Shown here piece by piece: positions 1 through 10,171 of a stretch of DNA of 64,000 nucleotides. This DNA comes from Symbiodinium natans (Eukaryota > Sar > Dinophyceae > Suessiales > Symbiodiniaceae). Each line of letters begins with the position of its first letter. Position 1 is the stretch's first letter. The position numbers and the translations under genes are program-made. Location of the stretch: assembly GCA_905221605.1 (NCBI GenBank), contig CAJNDS010002435.1, positions 132,501 to 196,500 on the forward strand, in the 5' to 3' direction. The notes below the pieces were generated by a model. The model did not search any database, was not told the DNA's origin, and saw only the letters and a program-made list of their open reading frames with translations.

Positions 1-480
1 ACAAAATCAACAAACAAATAAGTTCTCGGTTTATTCATTAAGCGGTGTTTCAGTATTTAAAAGTATGAAGTTATTAAGTTTTAAATCAATAATAAGTTGT
101 TCAATTGTATTAAAGTTATTAAATAATATAACGAAAAGTTCAAATGTTTTTGAGAATATATTTGTTGATTTACATTCATTTTCTTTTCGAAAAAACAAAA
201 GAAATAGATCAAAAACTTGGGGATTAGAAAAACTGTAAAATAATGTACAAAAAATATTTCAAATCTTGATTGGTATTAGATTTTGATTCAGTATATTTTG
301 AAATTACTTTAATAGTTGAATTTGATACATGGAAGCTTGTATATCCTATGATCTATCATGAAATATGAAATGTTAATGAAAAACAAGTGTTTTGCTATCC
401 ATAGTTTTGCATTTTGAAAAATTGGTGTGTTAACTTCTTTTTAATTTCTACTAATTGTTTCAAATCTACTTTAACGAATG
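1..480. other. AT-rich segment of foreign character
   Basis: The first 480 bases are extremely AT-rich (about 17% G+C in the lines 61-180) and switch near 480 to the G+C-balanced DNA of the rest of the window. On the + strand a frame is open from 2 to a TAA at 236-238. A second frame runs from ATG 243 to TAG 402-404 if TGA (at 267 and 366) is read as tryptophan. On the - strand a frame of about 60 codons is open in the same stretch, so coding is not proven for either strand. Possible sources are organellar DNA, a bacterium using the TGA=Trp code, or an assembly join. No product is recognised. Confidence 0.4.
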
Positions 481-2277
481 CCGTGTGCATATGCGGCCTC
501 CAGCCGGTATAGTCTAGCTGCGCCTGGCCACTATGTTGGGAGTCTTGATGCCCTGAACAGCGGCAAGTGTCACGAAACACGACCCCAGCCGGAGCGAAAA
601 TGTGGCCACCGGCCGTGGTCCGCCCATTGACCAAGGGTGTCTAGCTCCATGCTTCCGAGCTGAGCGGGGCTTTGCCTGAGTGCCAACGGACGACAAATAA
701 ATTGCAAGGGGGGTGGCAAGGTTTTTTGCACTGCCGCTGTGTTCTGCCCTCACGGCACCTATTGCAATGGGCACCTTTACCACGTCAGCGGCACGCAGGT
801 CTTATGCTGTCAAAGTGAGCGGTCTCGCAGTAGCCGATTCGCCACCAAGACCAGACATGCAAAGAAGCAACAAACCACACCGAAAGCCACAAGCCGACCA
901 GACCAGGGACACAAATTTAAACATGAAGGGAAACGCAGATCCGACGCACGAGAGCATCAATAGGCAGGTAAGTGCACCTCCGCACCTCCGCAGGGGTTAC
1001 CTCACCTCCGCGGGGTTACCTCACTTCCAGCCAGCGTCCGCCCCTTTGTAGCGCACGCAGACCTTACCTGAGCACTTGGCTTAACACGCATGGGTGGATC
1101 ATCAATTTTATAGAAACTGGCGAGACGTCATGTGGAGGTGCGCGTGTTTGCAGTCTAGTTCAGTTTAGTTTTGGCACTTTGCGCTTGGTGTTGAACTGTT
1201 GTTCGTTTCCTTTGGTTGCTCCTAGCTGCTGCAAGGCTGCAGGCAAGCAGCGTGAATTTATGGACCGGGCTTACAGTAGTATCGACTTTGCGATAATCCA
1301 GGAGTTGAGGAGCTAGCGAGAGAGGAACAAGGTCATGAGGCGGCGGCGATTGGAAGCTTGCAGAACGCTAAGATTCCAAGCCTTTGCAGCTGAGTGGCGG
1401 TCCAGAAGCAGCCTTTAAACCCAGTGTTTTTTTTTCAGGGATCCCTAGACACATCGCAGACTGCAGGCTGCTCAGCAAGCCTCGCACAGGTTTTTGTTTC
1501 AAGATTCGCAAACCAACTGCAGCCGCTGCTCGTTTTTGCCGATTCTGCTTTCAGAACTGTTGCCAGATACATGAAACAAGTCAAGAAAAGGAAGGCCAGA
1601 AATTGCAAATGGATGTGAATTGAAGCAGGGCACTCTCACTCGAATGAGACGGGTTGAGACAATGCTATGCGTCGTCTCCATTGGTCTGATTTTCCAGTGA
1701 TGGGCCGGAGCCTCAAAGGGCGATTCCACAGTGTTGCACTGTGCTTGTAATCGTTACTGCAGCCTCCAAGTCAGGCGATTCTGTGACTTCATGATGGCCT
1801 TTGCAAGCTTCAGCCTCAGAATGGCACAATGCAAGGTGCATGGTTGTTTGCAGAGCAATCGGATACAACAGCACCAGTCCTGAAGCATGAACCAGGGCAA
1901 CAAACAACGAGTCAAAGCCAAGCGTACGCACTTCCTGGCACGCAACCTGTCGCAAAGTCATGCCAGTCACAGTGGAAGAAGGTGAGGGGCTCTGGGATGC
2001 CAACGCTGTCAGCTGAATGGCGGCAAAGGCGCCTCCACTGGGAAAGTTTGCTGCGCCTTGATGGTGTCGTCGTTGGGGAGGTACGGGCCATCTTGCTGTG
2101 TGGGCCGGTCGTTATGTGAATCGCTGTATTGCTGTCAGGTTTCATGGGCCTTGTGCAGTAAAGCTCTGGCAGGTGCTGGGCCACAGTGGCAATGTTTTCT
2201 GCTAAGCTGTATCGCGAGGAAGCTGATTCTTGCGTGACCGTCAGAGGTTGAGGCTTTTTGGGCTTAAGGGTTTTCTG
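481..2277. other. No recognised gene
   Basis: G+C-balanced sequence between the AT-rich start and the first sulfotransferase. Short open frames exist (for example 713-1051 +), but none shows a domain, a repeat or a conserved motif. A canonical-looking donor, CAGGTAAG, lies near 965. Small exons cannot be excluded. Confidence 0.4.
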
Positions 2278-2387
2278 AAGAGGGAGGTTTTGGGGACCCA
2301 GGCATGAGAGTCAATCCGACGCCTGAGCGGCACCTGCACCCTGCGGCCGCGACAGGCTCGAAGCCGAACCGTCCATGTTTCGGAAAC

Positions 2388-2450
2388 TAGGGTTTAGGGG
2401 TTTAGGGTTTAAGGGTTTAGGGTTTAGGGTTTAGGGTTTAGGGTTTAGGG
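2388..2450 (+). repeat. Telomere-type TTTAGGG array upstream of sulfotransferase copy 1
   Basis: About eight TTTAGGG units with two spacing variants, ending 20 bp before the ATG at 2471. The paralogous upstream region at 15089-15125 has no array, so this one was gained after the duplication (or lost from the other copy). Confidence 0.95.
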
Positions 2451-2470
2451 TAATACTGACTGTCTCAGCC

Positions 2471-3454
2471 ATGCTGGCTTTATGCCTGTCGGCACTCCTT
2501 GCCGTCTCTCTGGCATCTCAAGAGGAGCCTGAAACAGCAATGCAAATGCAATTGCTTCAGCACCACTCGGTGCTCTCAGGCGCGGAGGAACGACGCTTGA
2601 AAGAAGCTCGGCCGCTGGAGTGGATTCACTTCCCGAAGGCCGGCAGCTCCTTCATCAACGTCATTACCCACCTGCCCGGCACCTGCCCATCTCTTGCCAA
2701 TTACCTCAGCCCGGACACGGTCAGTGGCGGCACCTGCTGGCTGTCCCACTGGTTTCAAAACGATTGCACGCGTGTGTGCAATGGGAGCAGATACTCATGC
2801 CCTCGGGGGGGCTGCCCACACCTCCCGGTGACCAACTACTCTGCCCAGCGGGGCCACATGGTGGGAATGTTCCGCGATCCGGATCAGCGTATCATTTCGG
2901 GCTACCATGATGATGGGAACAACTTTGCTTCCTTCACAGAGCAGAACTTCGGGATTCTCAGAAAAGTTTCAAAATGCAAGGGAGATCTTCTGAGAGGAGC
3001 ACCGAAGAGACCGCTCCTCGAGTTCGCCGAGAGGTGGAAGGGCGGAATGACGTACCAGCTCGTTCCCACAGACCCAGCCATTCTAGCAGTGGATCCGATG
3101 CGGCCAGCAGTGACGAGAGCGGACGGCTTGGAGGCCGCGCGGAGGGTGCGGGAGGGCTTCGCCTTCGTGGGGATCGCGGAAGACTGGGATTTGTCCATCT
3201 GCCTCTTTCACAAGATGTTCGGAGGAGCATGTCGTGCCGAGGAGTTCCAAGACACAAGGCCCGGCTTTGCAGGGAAGAGCGCGGACCAAGATTACAACAT
3301 CTCCAAGCTTCAGGGCTGGCATGATGATATTGATGAAGTGGTGTATACCGCCGCTTTGGACGTTTTTCGCCGAAACCTCATCATGTTCGACGTCTCGCAA
3401 GAGACCTGTCAGGAGTGTTACAGTGCAGCTACAGTCACACACGGAGAGACTTAG
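2471..3454 (+). CDS. Secreted sulfotransferase-like protein, copy 1 (intronless)
   Basis: 327-residue ORF. Residues 1-15 form a typical signal peptide (MLALCLSALLAVSLA), so the protein should enter the secretory pathway. PKAGSSF at 55-61 matches the 5'-phosphosulfate-binding loop of PAPS-dependent sulfotransferases. FRDPDQRIISGYH at 134-146 matches the 3'-phosphate-binding motif, with Arg135 and Ser143 at the usual spacing. The expected role is transfer of sulfate from PAPS to a glycan or other Golgi substrate; the substrate cannot be told. The paralogue at 15135-16475 is very similar along the whole length but has an intron after the codon for residue 100 that this copy lacks. The homology includes about 100 bp upstream and 150 bp downstream. 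The two copies differ most in the middle (about residues 150-205). The ATG is chosen because both copies share it and it starts the signal peptide. Confidence 0.8.
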   Translation: MLALCLSALLAVSLASQEEPETAMQMQLLQHHSVLSGAEERRLKEARPLEWIHFPKAGSSFINVITHLPGTCPSLANYLSPDTVSGGTCWLSHWFQNDCTRVCNGSRYSCPRGGCPHLPVTNYSAQRGHMVGMFRDPDQRIISGYHDDGNNFASFTEQNFGILRKVSKCKGDLLRGAPKRPLLEFAERWKGGMTYQLVPTDPAILAVDPMRPAVTRADGLEAARRVREGFAFVGIAEDWDLSICLFHKMFGGACRAEEFQDTRPGFAGKSADQDYNISKLQGWHDDIDEVVYTAALDVFRRNLIMFDVSQETCQECYSAATVTHGET

Positions 3455-4040
3455 CCACTCGGACAAGCGCGCGAAGAGACAGTCCAGTCTAGGAAGGGTG
3501 GCAGGTCCCCGCAGCCAGCCGTGCACAGCTGGGGGGCTTGCGCAGACAGCCTTGAGATGAAGGCGCTTTAGTTTTCCGCTGTGCTAAGCGTGCTATACTC
3601 ATGCGCTGCGCTCAGGGCAAACGGTCGAAGTCCTCCCTGTTTGTGACCCGCAAGCCCCCGACCTCGCCCCTGACCATCCTTGACCTCCATCGAAGGCTAA
3701 AGGCAGCACCAGAGGCCAATGGCAGAAACGATCAGAAACGCTAGGGGCTTCGGGCCTGAGGTTCAGAGTCGATTAGAGTTTGCTGATCACGGAAATGCGT
3801 TCACGCTGGGATTCTGGCATTTTTGTAAGTTCGTACACACTTGTGCCGTGGCAGGAACATTCCGAGTTTCACGGGGAAGAGCACTCGATTGCCGAGTGGA
3901 TGCGGCAGAGCAGGCGTTGGCGGCGTTTGCGGGGCGTGCTTCAGGATGTGTTCCGTAGGTATGAGCACTTGCAGACTCACAGCCCTGTGCCGCAGCTTCG
4001 AAGCCGAACCGTTTTCACACGTGGAGATGCCACGTGTGCC

Positions 4041-4193
4041 ATGCACACCTCCATGGTTTGGGGCTGTGTCCTCAAGCTGTTGGTGCTGACGGCCTTGGCA
4101 GTCCCTGCCCAAAACTGCACGGACGATGCGGAAAGAGCCTCAGCTGAGCCAGCTCAAGGTTTCCAGGTTCGCGAAGAGCCCCGCGGATCCTGA
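4041..4193 (+). CDS. Small secreted ORF or first exon of a secreted protein
   Basis: 50-codon ORF. It begins with a clear hydrophobic signal-like stretch (VLKLLVLTALAVPA) followed by a polar tail and a TGA stop. A possible GT donor (CAG|GTTCGC) lies inside the tail, so this may be the first exon of a longer gene. The 15-nt block TCGAAGCCGAACCGT sits at 3998-4012, 29 bp upstream. The same block lies upstream of both sulfotransferase copies, which also begin with signal peptides. Function not recognised. Confidence 0.4.
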   Translation: MHTSMVWGCVLKLLVLTALAVPAQNCTDDAERASAEPAQGFQVREEPRGS

Positions 4194-4796
4194 CACAGGC
4201 AACTGGATTTTTCACACGTCACTGCCATTTTTGCGATAGTTTCAGCTATCAGGTGAACGCTGTGCGGAGGTTGCTTTCCTCCAGCCCCTGTGCTGCACGT
4301 ATGGCGCAAGTGAAGGGCTTGGGATACGCCCAACTCAGCTCAGTCCAGTATGGTGGCCGTGAACCCGTCACGCGGAAAGCCTGCAAGAAAGCTGAGAATC
4401 ATGGCTCGGACAGTGTGCCCTAGATACTTCGGCAAGCGCTCCAAGGTCTGCCAGATCTCTCTTCCGCAACCCCGAAGTGGCCACACCGAAGCAGTTAATC
4501 GCCCATGTCACACGCCTGTTCCCTCGCCAAACACCGTCCGATCTCAGGCTCACCTCCAGAGCTTCAGGACTATGTTGTCGTCAAGCCACAAGAAGCTGCA
4601 GCTGAAGTGGCAACTACTTCGAAGTTTTCCTCCAGTGGAGCTTCAAGCGAACCCTGCCTGCAGCAACATCGGGGGGAGGTTTCCAACCATGGTGTCACGC
4701 GCCCTTGCTGCACGAATTGTTTCAGAGACTCGGAGCAGCGCCCCTGAATTCGTTCGTGTCGCGACCTGATGGTGTAGCAGCTCAGGCAACCAGTCT

Positions 4797-7785
4797 TTGC
4801 TGGATGAGTACGCCAAGTATGCCTGCGGAGATGGCAGGGACTACTTTCTGACGGACCCAACCCGAAGCCTGCACGCCGAACTGGCACCCCTGGAGGCTGG
4901 ATGCATCAACATGCCACTTGGACTCGATCTTGCAAAGGGCCTTTGCTTTTCCCTTTCGCCTGGGCTTTCGCTTTTTTTTGCGCCTGTTTGAGGGTTTAGG
5001 TCTTAGTGTCAAGTCTGGGCCTTGCAAGGCTTTTTGCGGGCTGAGGCATCACCGGTGGGCGACGGTCAAGATGACCTTCGCATCGAATGCTAGCCATGGC
5101 GAGTACCTGTACAGGCCAAGGGAATGTGAGCCTAGGGTTCGGGCCTTGGCGGCTTTGAAGTCGCGCCTGACTTAACATCGGGTTAAAGGTTCACGAAGCG
5201 GCGAAGCGGTGTATTCATGATCCACCTGGCACCCCTGCGCAGCCCCCTAAACCCTAAACCCTAAACCCTAAACCCTAAACCCTAAACCCTAAACCCTAAA
5301 CCCTAAACCCGAAACCCTAAACCCTGGTCAGGGACTGCCCGGAGAGCTGTTTGGAGGAGGAGTTCTGGCACAAGCTGCCCACGCAAGTCGTAGACCACGA
5401 CCTGCTCCCCGGCTTTGTGGAATTTGTTGGGTTCTGGTCTCTTTTTCCATTGCCTTGGTCGATTATACCATATACACAAGTATATGTATATGTATATATA
5501 TACACAGCGATAGTGTATAAACCCCTGTATTACACTGTGTTATGCTGCGTGTTATGTGTCATCATATGTGGTTATACATTGTGCCCTGGTAGTTCTGTTG
5601 TGTGGCGCTGTGTTGTAGAACGACTTGGAATCATGATGTAGCAGCAAAATGTATGACATAGTTGCTCATATTGTGCGCTCGTGTATTCCATTACGCAATT
5701 ACACATCATGACACTGTCGGCTCAACCTACACTGTGAGCTGTACCCTTGGCGCCACGACCAGAAACCTAAACCTCACACCAGACGAAGCCCTAAGCCTGA
5801 GTTTATGCTTGCCCATTCCTTGCTGAAGGCTGGTGCTCCCAAGCATGCGCGAGCCACCGGGGCCCCGCTGCTTCAGTTCAGGGTTGAGGGGCTGGGGCTT
5901 CTGGCCTTTTAGGGCTTAGGCATGTTCAAGCACAGCTGTTTTGGGTTCAGGGAGGTTCCGAGGGTCAGCTCCAGTAGCGCATGCGTCTTGCATAAATCGC
6001 ATTGCATCCAACAGGCCAAAGTTGTCAAAAGCCCTGAATGCTTGAGCCCTGTCTATTTGGGTAGGTGGGGCACGATGAAAGATGCGGATGTAGGGCATTG
6101 TGCCTTTGAAAGAACACCCAAAGCCTAAGAGTGAGGATGGAGTACCAGCACGCACTCCTCGACTTCCTGCCGCCGGCCTGGACAGTGCTTGACCTGCTTC
6201 GGAACTCCTCCACGAGCCTATATTTGAAAGCTGAAGGGTTTAGGGTTTAGGGTTTAGGGTTCACGGTGGTTTGGGGGGCCTTTTCCTTTTTGCTCTCCCA
6301 CAGCCGAAGTAAAGGTTGGAACTCCCACTAACAGCTTGAACTTTCGGTTCAGTGTTAAAGGTGCTTCATCCCTCTGTTGTAGAGTGTTGTAGAGTCTCAC
6401 AATCAGAAGTGTTTTGTTTCTCTGGTTTTGCTTCTTTCTTAGGAAGTTGGTGGTCTTCTCGCCGTTTCAGCGGCGTCTGCTGGCCACCCTCGGCTTTCCC
6501 AGCGAGCCCCGGCCAGCCCCCAACGGAGAGACAGCCCCTTGAGAGAGCTGAGCTGCTTAAAAGGATGCTGAGGCTTTTTTTTGCTTTCTTGATTTTGTTA
6601 TTTCTTTCTTTCTTTGGTTCTTTCTTTCTTTCTTTCTCTCTCTTTCTCGCAGCGGCTTTTGGGCACCTTTCAGGAACAGGTCCTGGAAGTTCCCCTCACG
6701 GACGACCGACCCGCACTCCTGCTATGCGCGCAGAGGGGCCGGACAATGCATCTCTGGCGCGTCGGCGGCTCGCGCAGCTCGGGGAGCTCGGGAGCGCTCC
6801 CGAGCCATCCCTACCAGGACGGTAGCTCATCTTAACCTTTGAATTTGGGGGGCCCTTTTGGGTTTTTGGGATGTTCTGTTCATAGGTCTTTCGTAACACG
6901 TAGGAATTCCTTTGATGGGCTTACCGCTTAGGGCTCTGTCGACTCCCATTTTCCTCAAACTGGCAGCCCTGGGTGTTCTTGTTTTTGGCCTTTCCCAGCC
7001 CTGAAAAGAAGAAGCCTCGACGCCTCGAAGCCTGCACCCCCAGCCCAGCCCTCCTCCTGATGTTTGATCCCCAACGCCGGAGCCCTTAGGCTACACACGT
7101 CCATCCTGACACCCTAAACATAAGACTCGACAAGATTAATCCCCTAAACCCTACACGCGAAACCCTAAACCCGAAACCCTAAACCTGAACCCTAAACCCT
7201 AAACCCTAAACCCTAAAATCCCTAGACCGGAAACAACTGATTCACCCTGGGCATCCTGATCGAATCCCAAGCCTAAGTTACAAGGCCGGTTCGATGGAGA
7301 CCTCTGGCACCGGCTCATCGACTTCCAGGCTCAGGGTTTTAGGGTTTTAGGGTTTGGGGTTTAGGGTTTAGGGTTTAGGGTTTAGGGTTTAGGGTTTAGG
7401 GTTTAGGGTGACCTATGTGTCGTTCTCACATAGAGCTGCGGGGTTCTGATCCCAAGACCTGCACAGACCACCGGATCCAAGACCCTCTAGCCCAAACCCT
7501 GACCGTGAAAGACGAGAGTCCCGAACACCCAGAGACTCCAATACCCCTTAATTAAGGAATATTCCTTAAATCATAGTAGTAGGGTTCCTTATATGGTTTA
7601 TATAAGGAATATTCCTTAATGAAGGGGTATTGGAGTCTCTGAACACCCTGTGGGTTCTGTGCCATTTGTGCCCTGCACCTTTTCAAGGAGGGCAGGCTCT
7701 GGGCCCCTTCCCAGGTGGGACCAGAAATCTCCGATGCCATCGCGCAGTACAATGGCTTCGCGGCATCTGGTCTGAACGGCCACAT
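4797..7785 (+). CDS. Candidate exons of one or more unrecognised genes
   Basis: Several short open stretches read like coding exons and are bounded by plausible AG acceptors and GC/GT/GA donors: about 4797-4960 (LLDEYAKYACGDGRDYFL), 5332-5432 (ends in LLPGFVEF), 6139-6215 (ALLDFLPPAWTVLDLLRNSS), 7296-7328 (GDLWHRLIDFQ), 7651-7707 (ALHLFKEGRLWAPSQ) and about 7722-7785 (ISDAIAQYNGFAASG). TTTAGGG/CCCTAAA arrays lie directly beside three of them (5245-5325 just before, 6236-6261 just after, 7334-7409 just after), as in the introns of COPB2 farther on. I do not recognise the product and cannot prove that the pieces belong together. Confidence 0.35.
5245..5325 (-). repeat. CCCTAAA telomere-type array
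   Basis: About 11 units in the C-rich orientation with one CCCGAAA variant. The array ends 6 bp before the acceptor (GGTCAG) of the candidate exon at 5332. Confidence 0.95.
6236..6261 (+). repeat. TTTAGGG telomere-type array (short)
   Basis: Three to four units, immediately after the candidate exon at 6139-6215. Confidence 0.9.
6653..6834 (+). CDS. Coding exon, possibly 5' part of the GT61-like gene
   Basis: After a long pyrimidine tract ending in CGCAG, an open frame reads through PALLLCAQRGRTMHLWRV to a TAA at 6832-6834. The frame looks like protein rather than chance, and the true exon end is probably a donor before the stop. The stretch resembles the beta-strand region before the GT61 signature, and the GT61-like exons follow 3.5 kb downstream. 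The link is weak. Confidence 0.35.
7142..7217 (-). repeat. CCCTAAA telomere-type array, imperfect
   Basis: About ten units with CCCTACA, CCCGAAA and CCTGAAC variants mixed in, suggesting an older array than the neighbouring perfect ones. Confidence 0.9.
7334..7409 (+). repeat. TTTAGGG telomere-type array
   Basis: About ten units in the G-rich orientation. It starts 5 bp after the candidate exon ending in CAG at 7328 and lies 117 bp from an array of opposite orientation (7142-7217). Confidence 0.95.
7531..7640. repeat. Long inverted repeat (hairpin), MITE-like
   Basis: Arms 7531-7568 and 7603-7640 are complementary over 38 bp with a single mismatch, around a 34-nt loop. Each arm also contains the self-palindrome AAGGAATATTCCTT. 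No terminase or transposase is nearby, so a small non-autonomous element or a structured transcript segment is possible. Confidence 0.75.
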
Positions 7786-8589
7786 GGATAATCTCCTATA
7801 AACGGTTTACACAGAATTTATCCACATAGCAAAAGAATGAGATGGGAAGAGAACTTGAGTCCTTCCGTCACCCCATGCTGTGCCCCAAGCGAATTTGGAT
7901 TACTGCGTGTCGCGGAGAACGACAGCTCGACGCCGGGCCAAGGGCCTTTCAGGTGAGAGCTTCTTGTAGGGCGTGTTGACGGTTGACCTTTCTTAAGAAA
8001 CCTGACTGTCCGGCTGGCACGGTTAGGCTGGCCTACTTCTTGGTGCAAGGGGGGCTGGCTTAAAGCAGCCAGGGCCGAGTTGAGCTCCAAACGCCTCATG
8101 AGACTGGAATGGCAAGAGACGGAAAGATGCCAGAAGAGGCCGCAACCACGAGGGGAGATCTCAACTCCTTCAACATCATAGATGATACCAGCCTCGACCC
8201 CAAGTAGCAAGACTGCCCAAACTGTAATACGCAGATATGATTGTACAAACTGAAGCCTGAAGCCGCCGAATTTGGTACACAACTCAGAGCTGCGGGCTGG
8301 CGGAGTTAGGTGGGAGATCGGAAATCGGAAGGGCTAGAACCGCGGCTTGAAAACCGATAAAGCCGAAGGCCGAAAACCCAAAGCCGCTTTGCCAAAGCAG
8401 CCTTGCCAAAACTTCTTAGCCAATGCCGCTTTGTAAGAGCTGCTATGCAAATGCGAATTGGCATTTGGGCAGGACTAGTTCTTAAAAAGTATTCCCATAG
8501 ATTCATAGATGTTGGTCGGGGCGCCAACAACTGCGCTGGCGGACCTTAGAACACTACCTTGAAACCTCAAACTCTAAACCCTAGGGTGC

Positions 8590-9530
8590 CTGCTCTTACA
8601 AGTGGAGTTCCTGAAAGGCATGTCACATTTCCGTCTCACTTTCCTTTTGCTTGTTTTCACGTGGGATAGAACTACGGCTCCTATTTTTACGAATGGAGTT
8701 TCTGAAGACCCTGTTTTGTTTCCCTCTTGCTTTCGTTCTACGTTTTCCCACGCGGGGTAAAGCTAGGGTTCTTGTTCTTTGAAGTGTAGTTGTGCCGAAA
8801 CCATTTTATCCGTGTGACTTTCTTCTGCCTTATTCCGCCTGGGATAGGATCAGGGTTCCCGGTCTTACAAGTGAAGTTCCTGTTTGCTTCTGGGCCGGCG
8901 CCTTTGCCCCTCCAGATGATTAGGGTGACCGGGCCGGTCAATCGAAGGGCAAAAGCAGGGTTTCCTGCTTTGCGGAAAGGGCCTGCTGGTTGTCGTTGTG
9001 GGTTGGTCCGATTACTGTTGCGCCTTACCCTGGTTTCGGTCACCAGTTTCACGTACAGCCCATCCCGAATCCCGTTACAACACCCTTTACGTCTTGCCTT
9101 CGTCTTACTTTTTACCACATAAGATGGAACCAGGGATCCTATTCTTGCAAGTGGAGTTCCTGAAAACCGTGTCGTATTTCCGTCTGACTTTCGTTTAATT
9201 GCTTACCACATGGGATCGAATTAGGCCGCTTGTTCTTACACATGGGTTTTCCTGAAACCCGTGTCGTATTTGCGTCTTACTTCCGTCGTATTTTGCTTTT
9301 TACACCACATGGAAAAGAACTAGGGCTCTGTTCTTACAAGGGGAGTCCCTGAAAACCATATCTTATTTCTGTTCTGCTTTCGTCTTATTTCCAAGGCGGC
9401 AGAACTAAGTATCTAGGGCGGTTCCTGATGTCTTGTTTCCGTCTTACTTTTTGCGACATGGGATAGAACCATGGCTCCTGTTCTTACAGTGTAGTTTCTG
9501 AAAACCATGTTTCGTGTTTGTTTTTCGTCT
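8590..9530. repeat. Degenerate tandem repeat, unit about 85-115 bp
   Basis: A block of the form TTCTTACAAGTGGAGTTCCT, then GAAAACC, a GTCGTATTTCCGTCT-like part, and CACATGGGATAGAACTAGGG recurs about nine times (clearest starts near 8597, 8683, 8862, 9147, 9235, 9335 and 9480). Copies are strongly diverged and one is interrupted around 8890-9090. No gene is seen. Confidence 0.7.
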
Positions 9531-10011
9531 CCCGGTGAAAAACATGATTAGATACAGTATTATGTATTACCCACCTACACACACACACACTACCTCAAAT
9601 TAGAGAGAGAGCACACGAGTCTCTCCTCTACTCTCCTCACCTCTCCTCCTTCGGGACGAGGGAGCCGTAGCTGAGGAGAGAAGTTTTTGGGAGCCGCGGC
9701 TGGTGGTGTTTTTGCAGCGTTGCACCGACCACCGGGCCCTGGAGAACGAGCAGAGGGCCCTTGAGGCAATCAGCCGGGCCCCTCGGCTCGGATGGAGAGC
9801 TGCTCTCCCTCTCCCTCTCTCTCTCTCTTATTTTTTTCTCTTTCTCTCTGTCTCTCTCAAAGGGGGTGGGGATGGTTTGGGTCAGGAGGAGGGAAGAGGG
9901 AAGGGACGGAAACGCGAGCGATGCTTTCGAGGCCTTGTTGAAGTCAAATCGGACAGAGGAGCTGCTCTCAATTTGCACAGGCGGGCGGGGCGCCAAATTT
10001 GCAAGGGAAAG

Positions 10012-10125
10012 TAGAGAAAAGTAGAGAAAAGTAGAGAAGAGTAGAGAAAAGTAGAGAAAAGTAGAGAAACGTAGAGAAGAGTAGAGAAAGCAGAGAAAAG
10101 TAGAGAACAGTAGTGATAAGTAGAC
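10012..10125. repeat. Minisatellite, 11-bp unit AGTAGAGAAAA
   Basis: Ten or so tandem copies with single-base variants. It lies directly before the candidate glycosyltransferase exon near 10180. Confidence 0.85.
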
Positions 10126-10171
10126 AAAAGAAGCAGAGAGCGGAGCAACATGGAGCCACACAATGTCCTGA

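Noticed and set aside
713-1051. 112-codon ORF as a plastid-targeted protein
   Set aside because: The N-terminus is mildly hydrophobic, but the rest shows no conserved pattern, and a good donor site lies inside it; support is insufficient.
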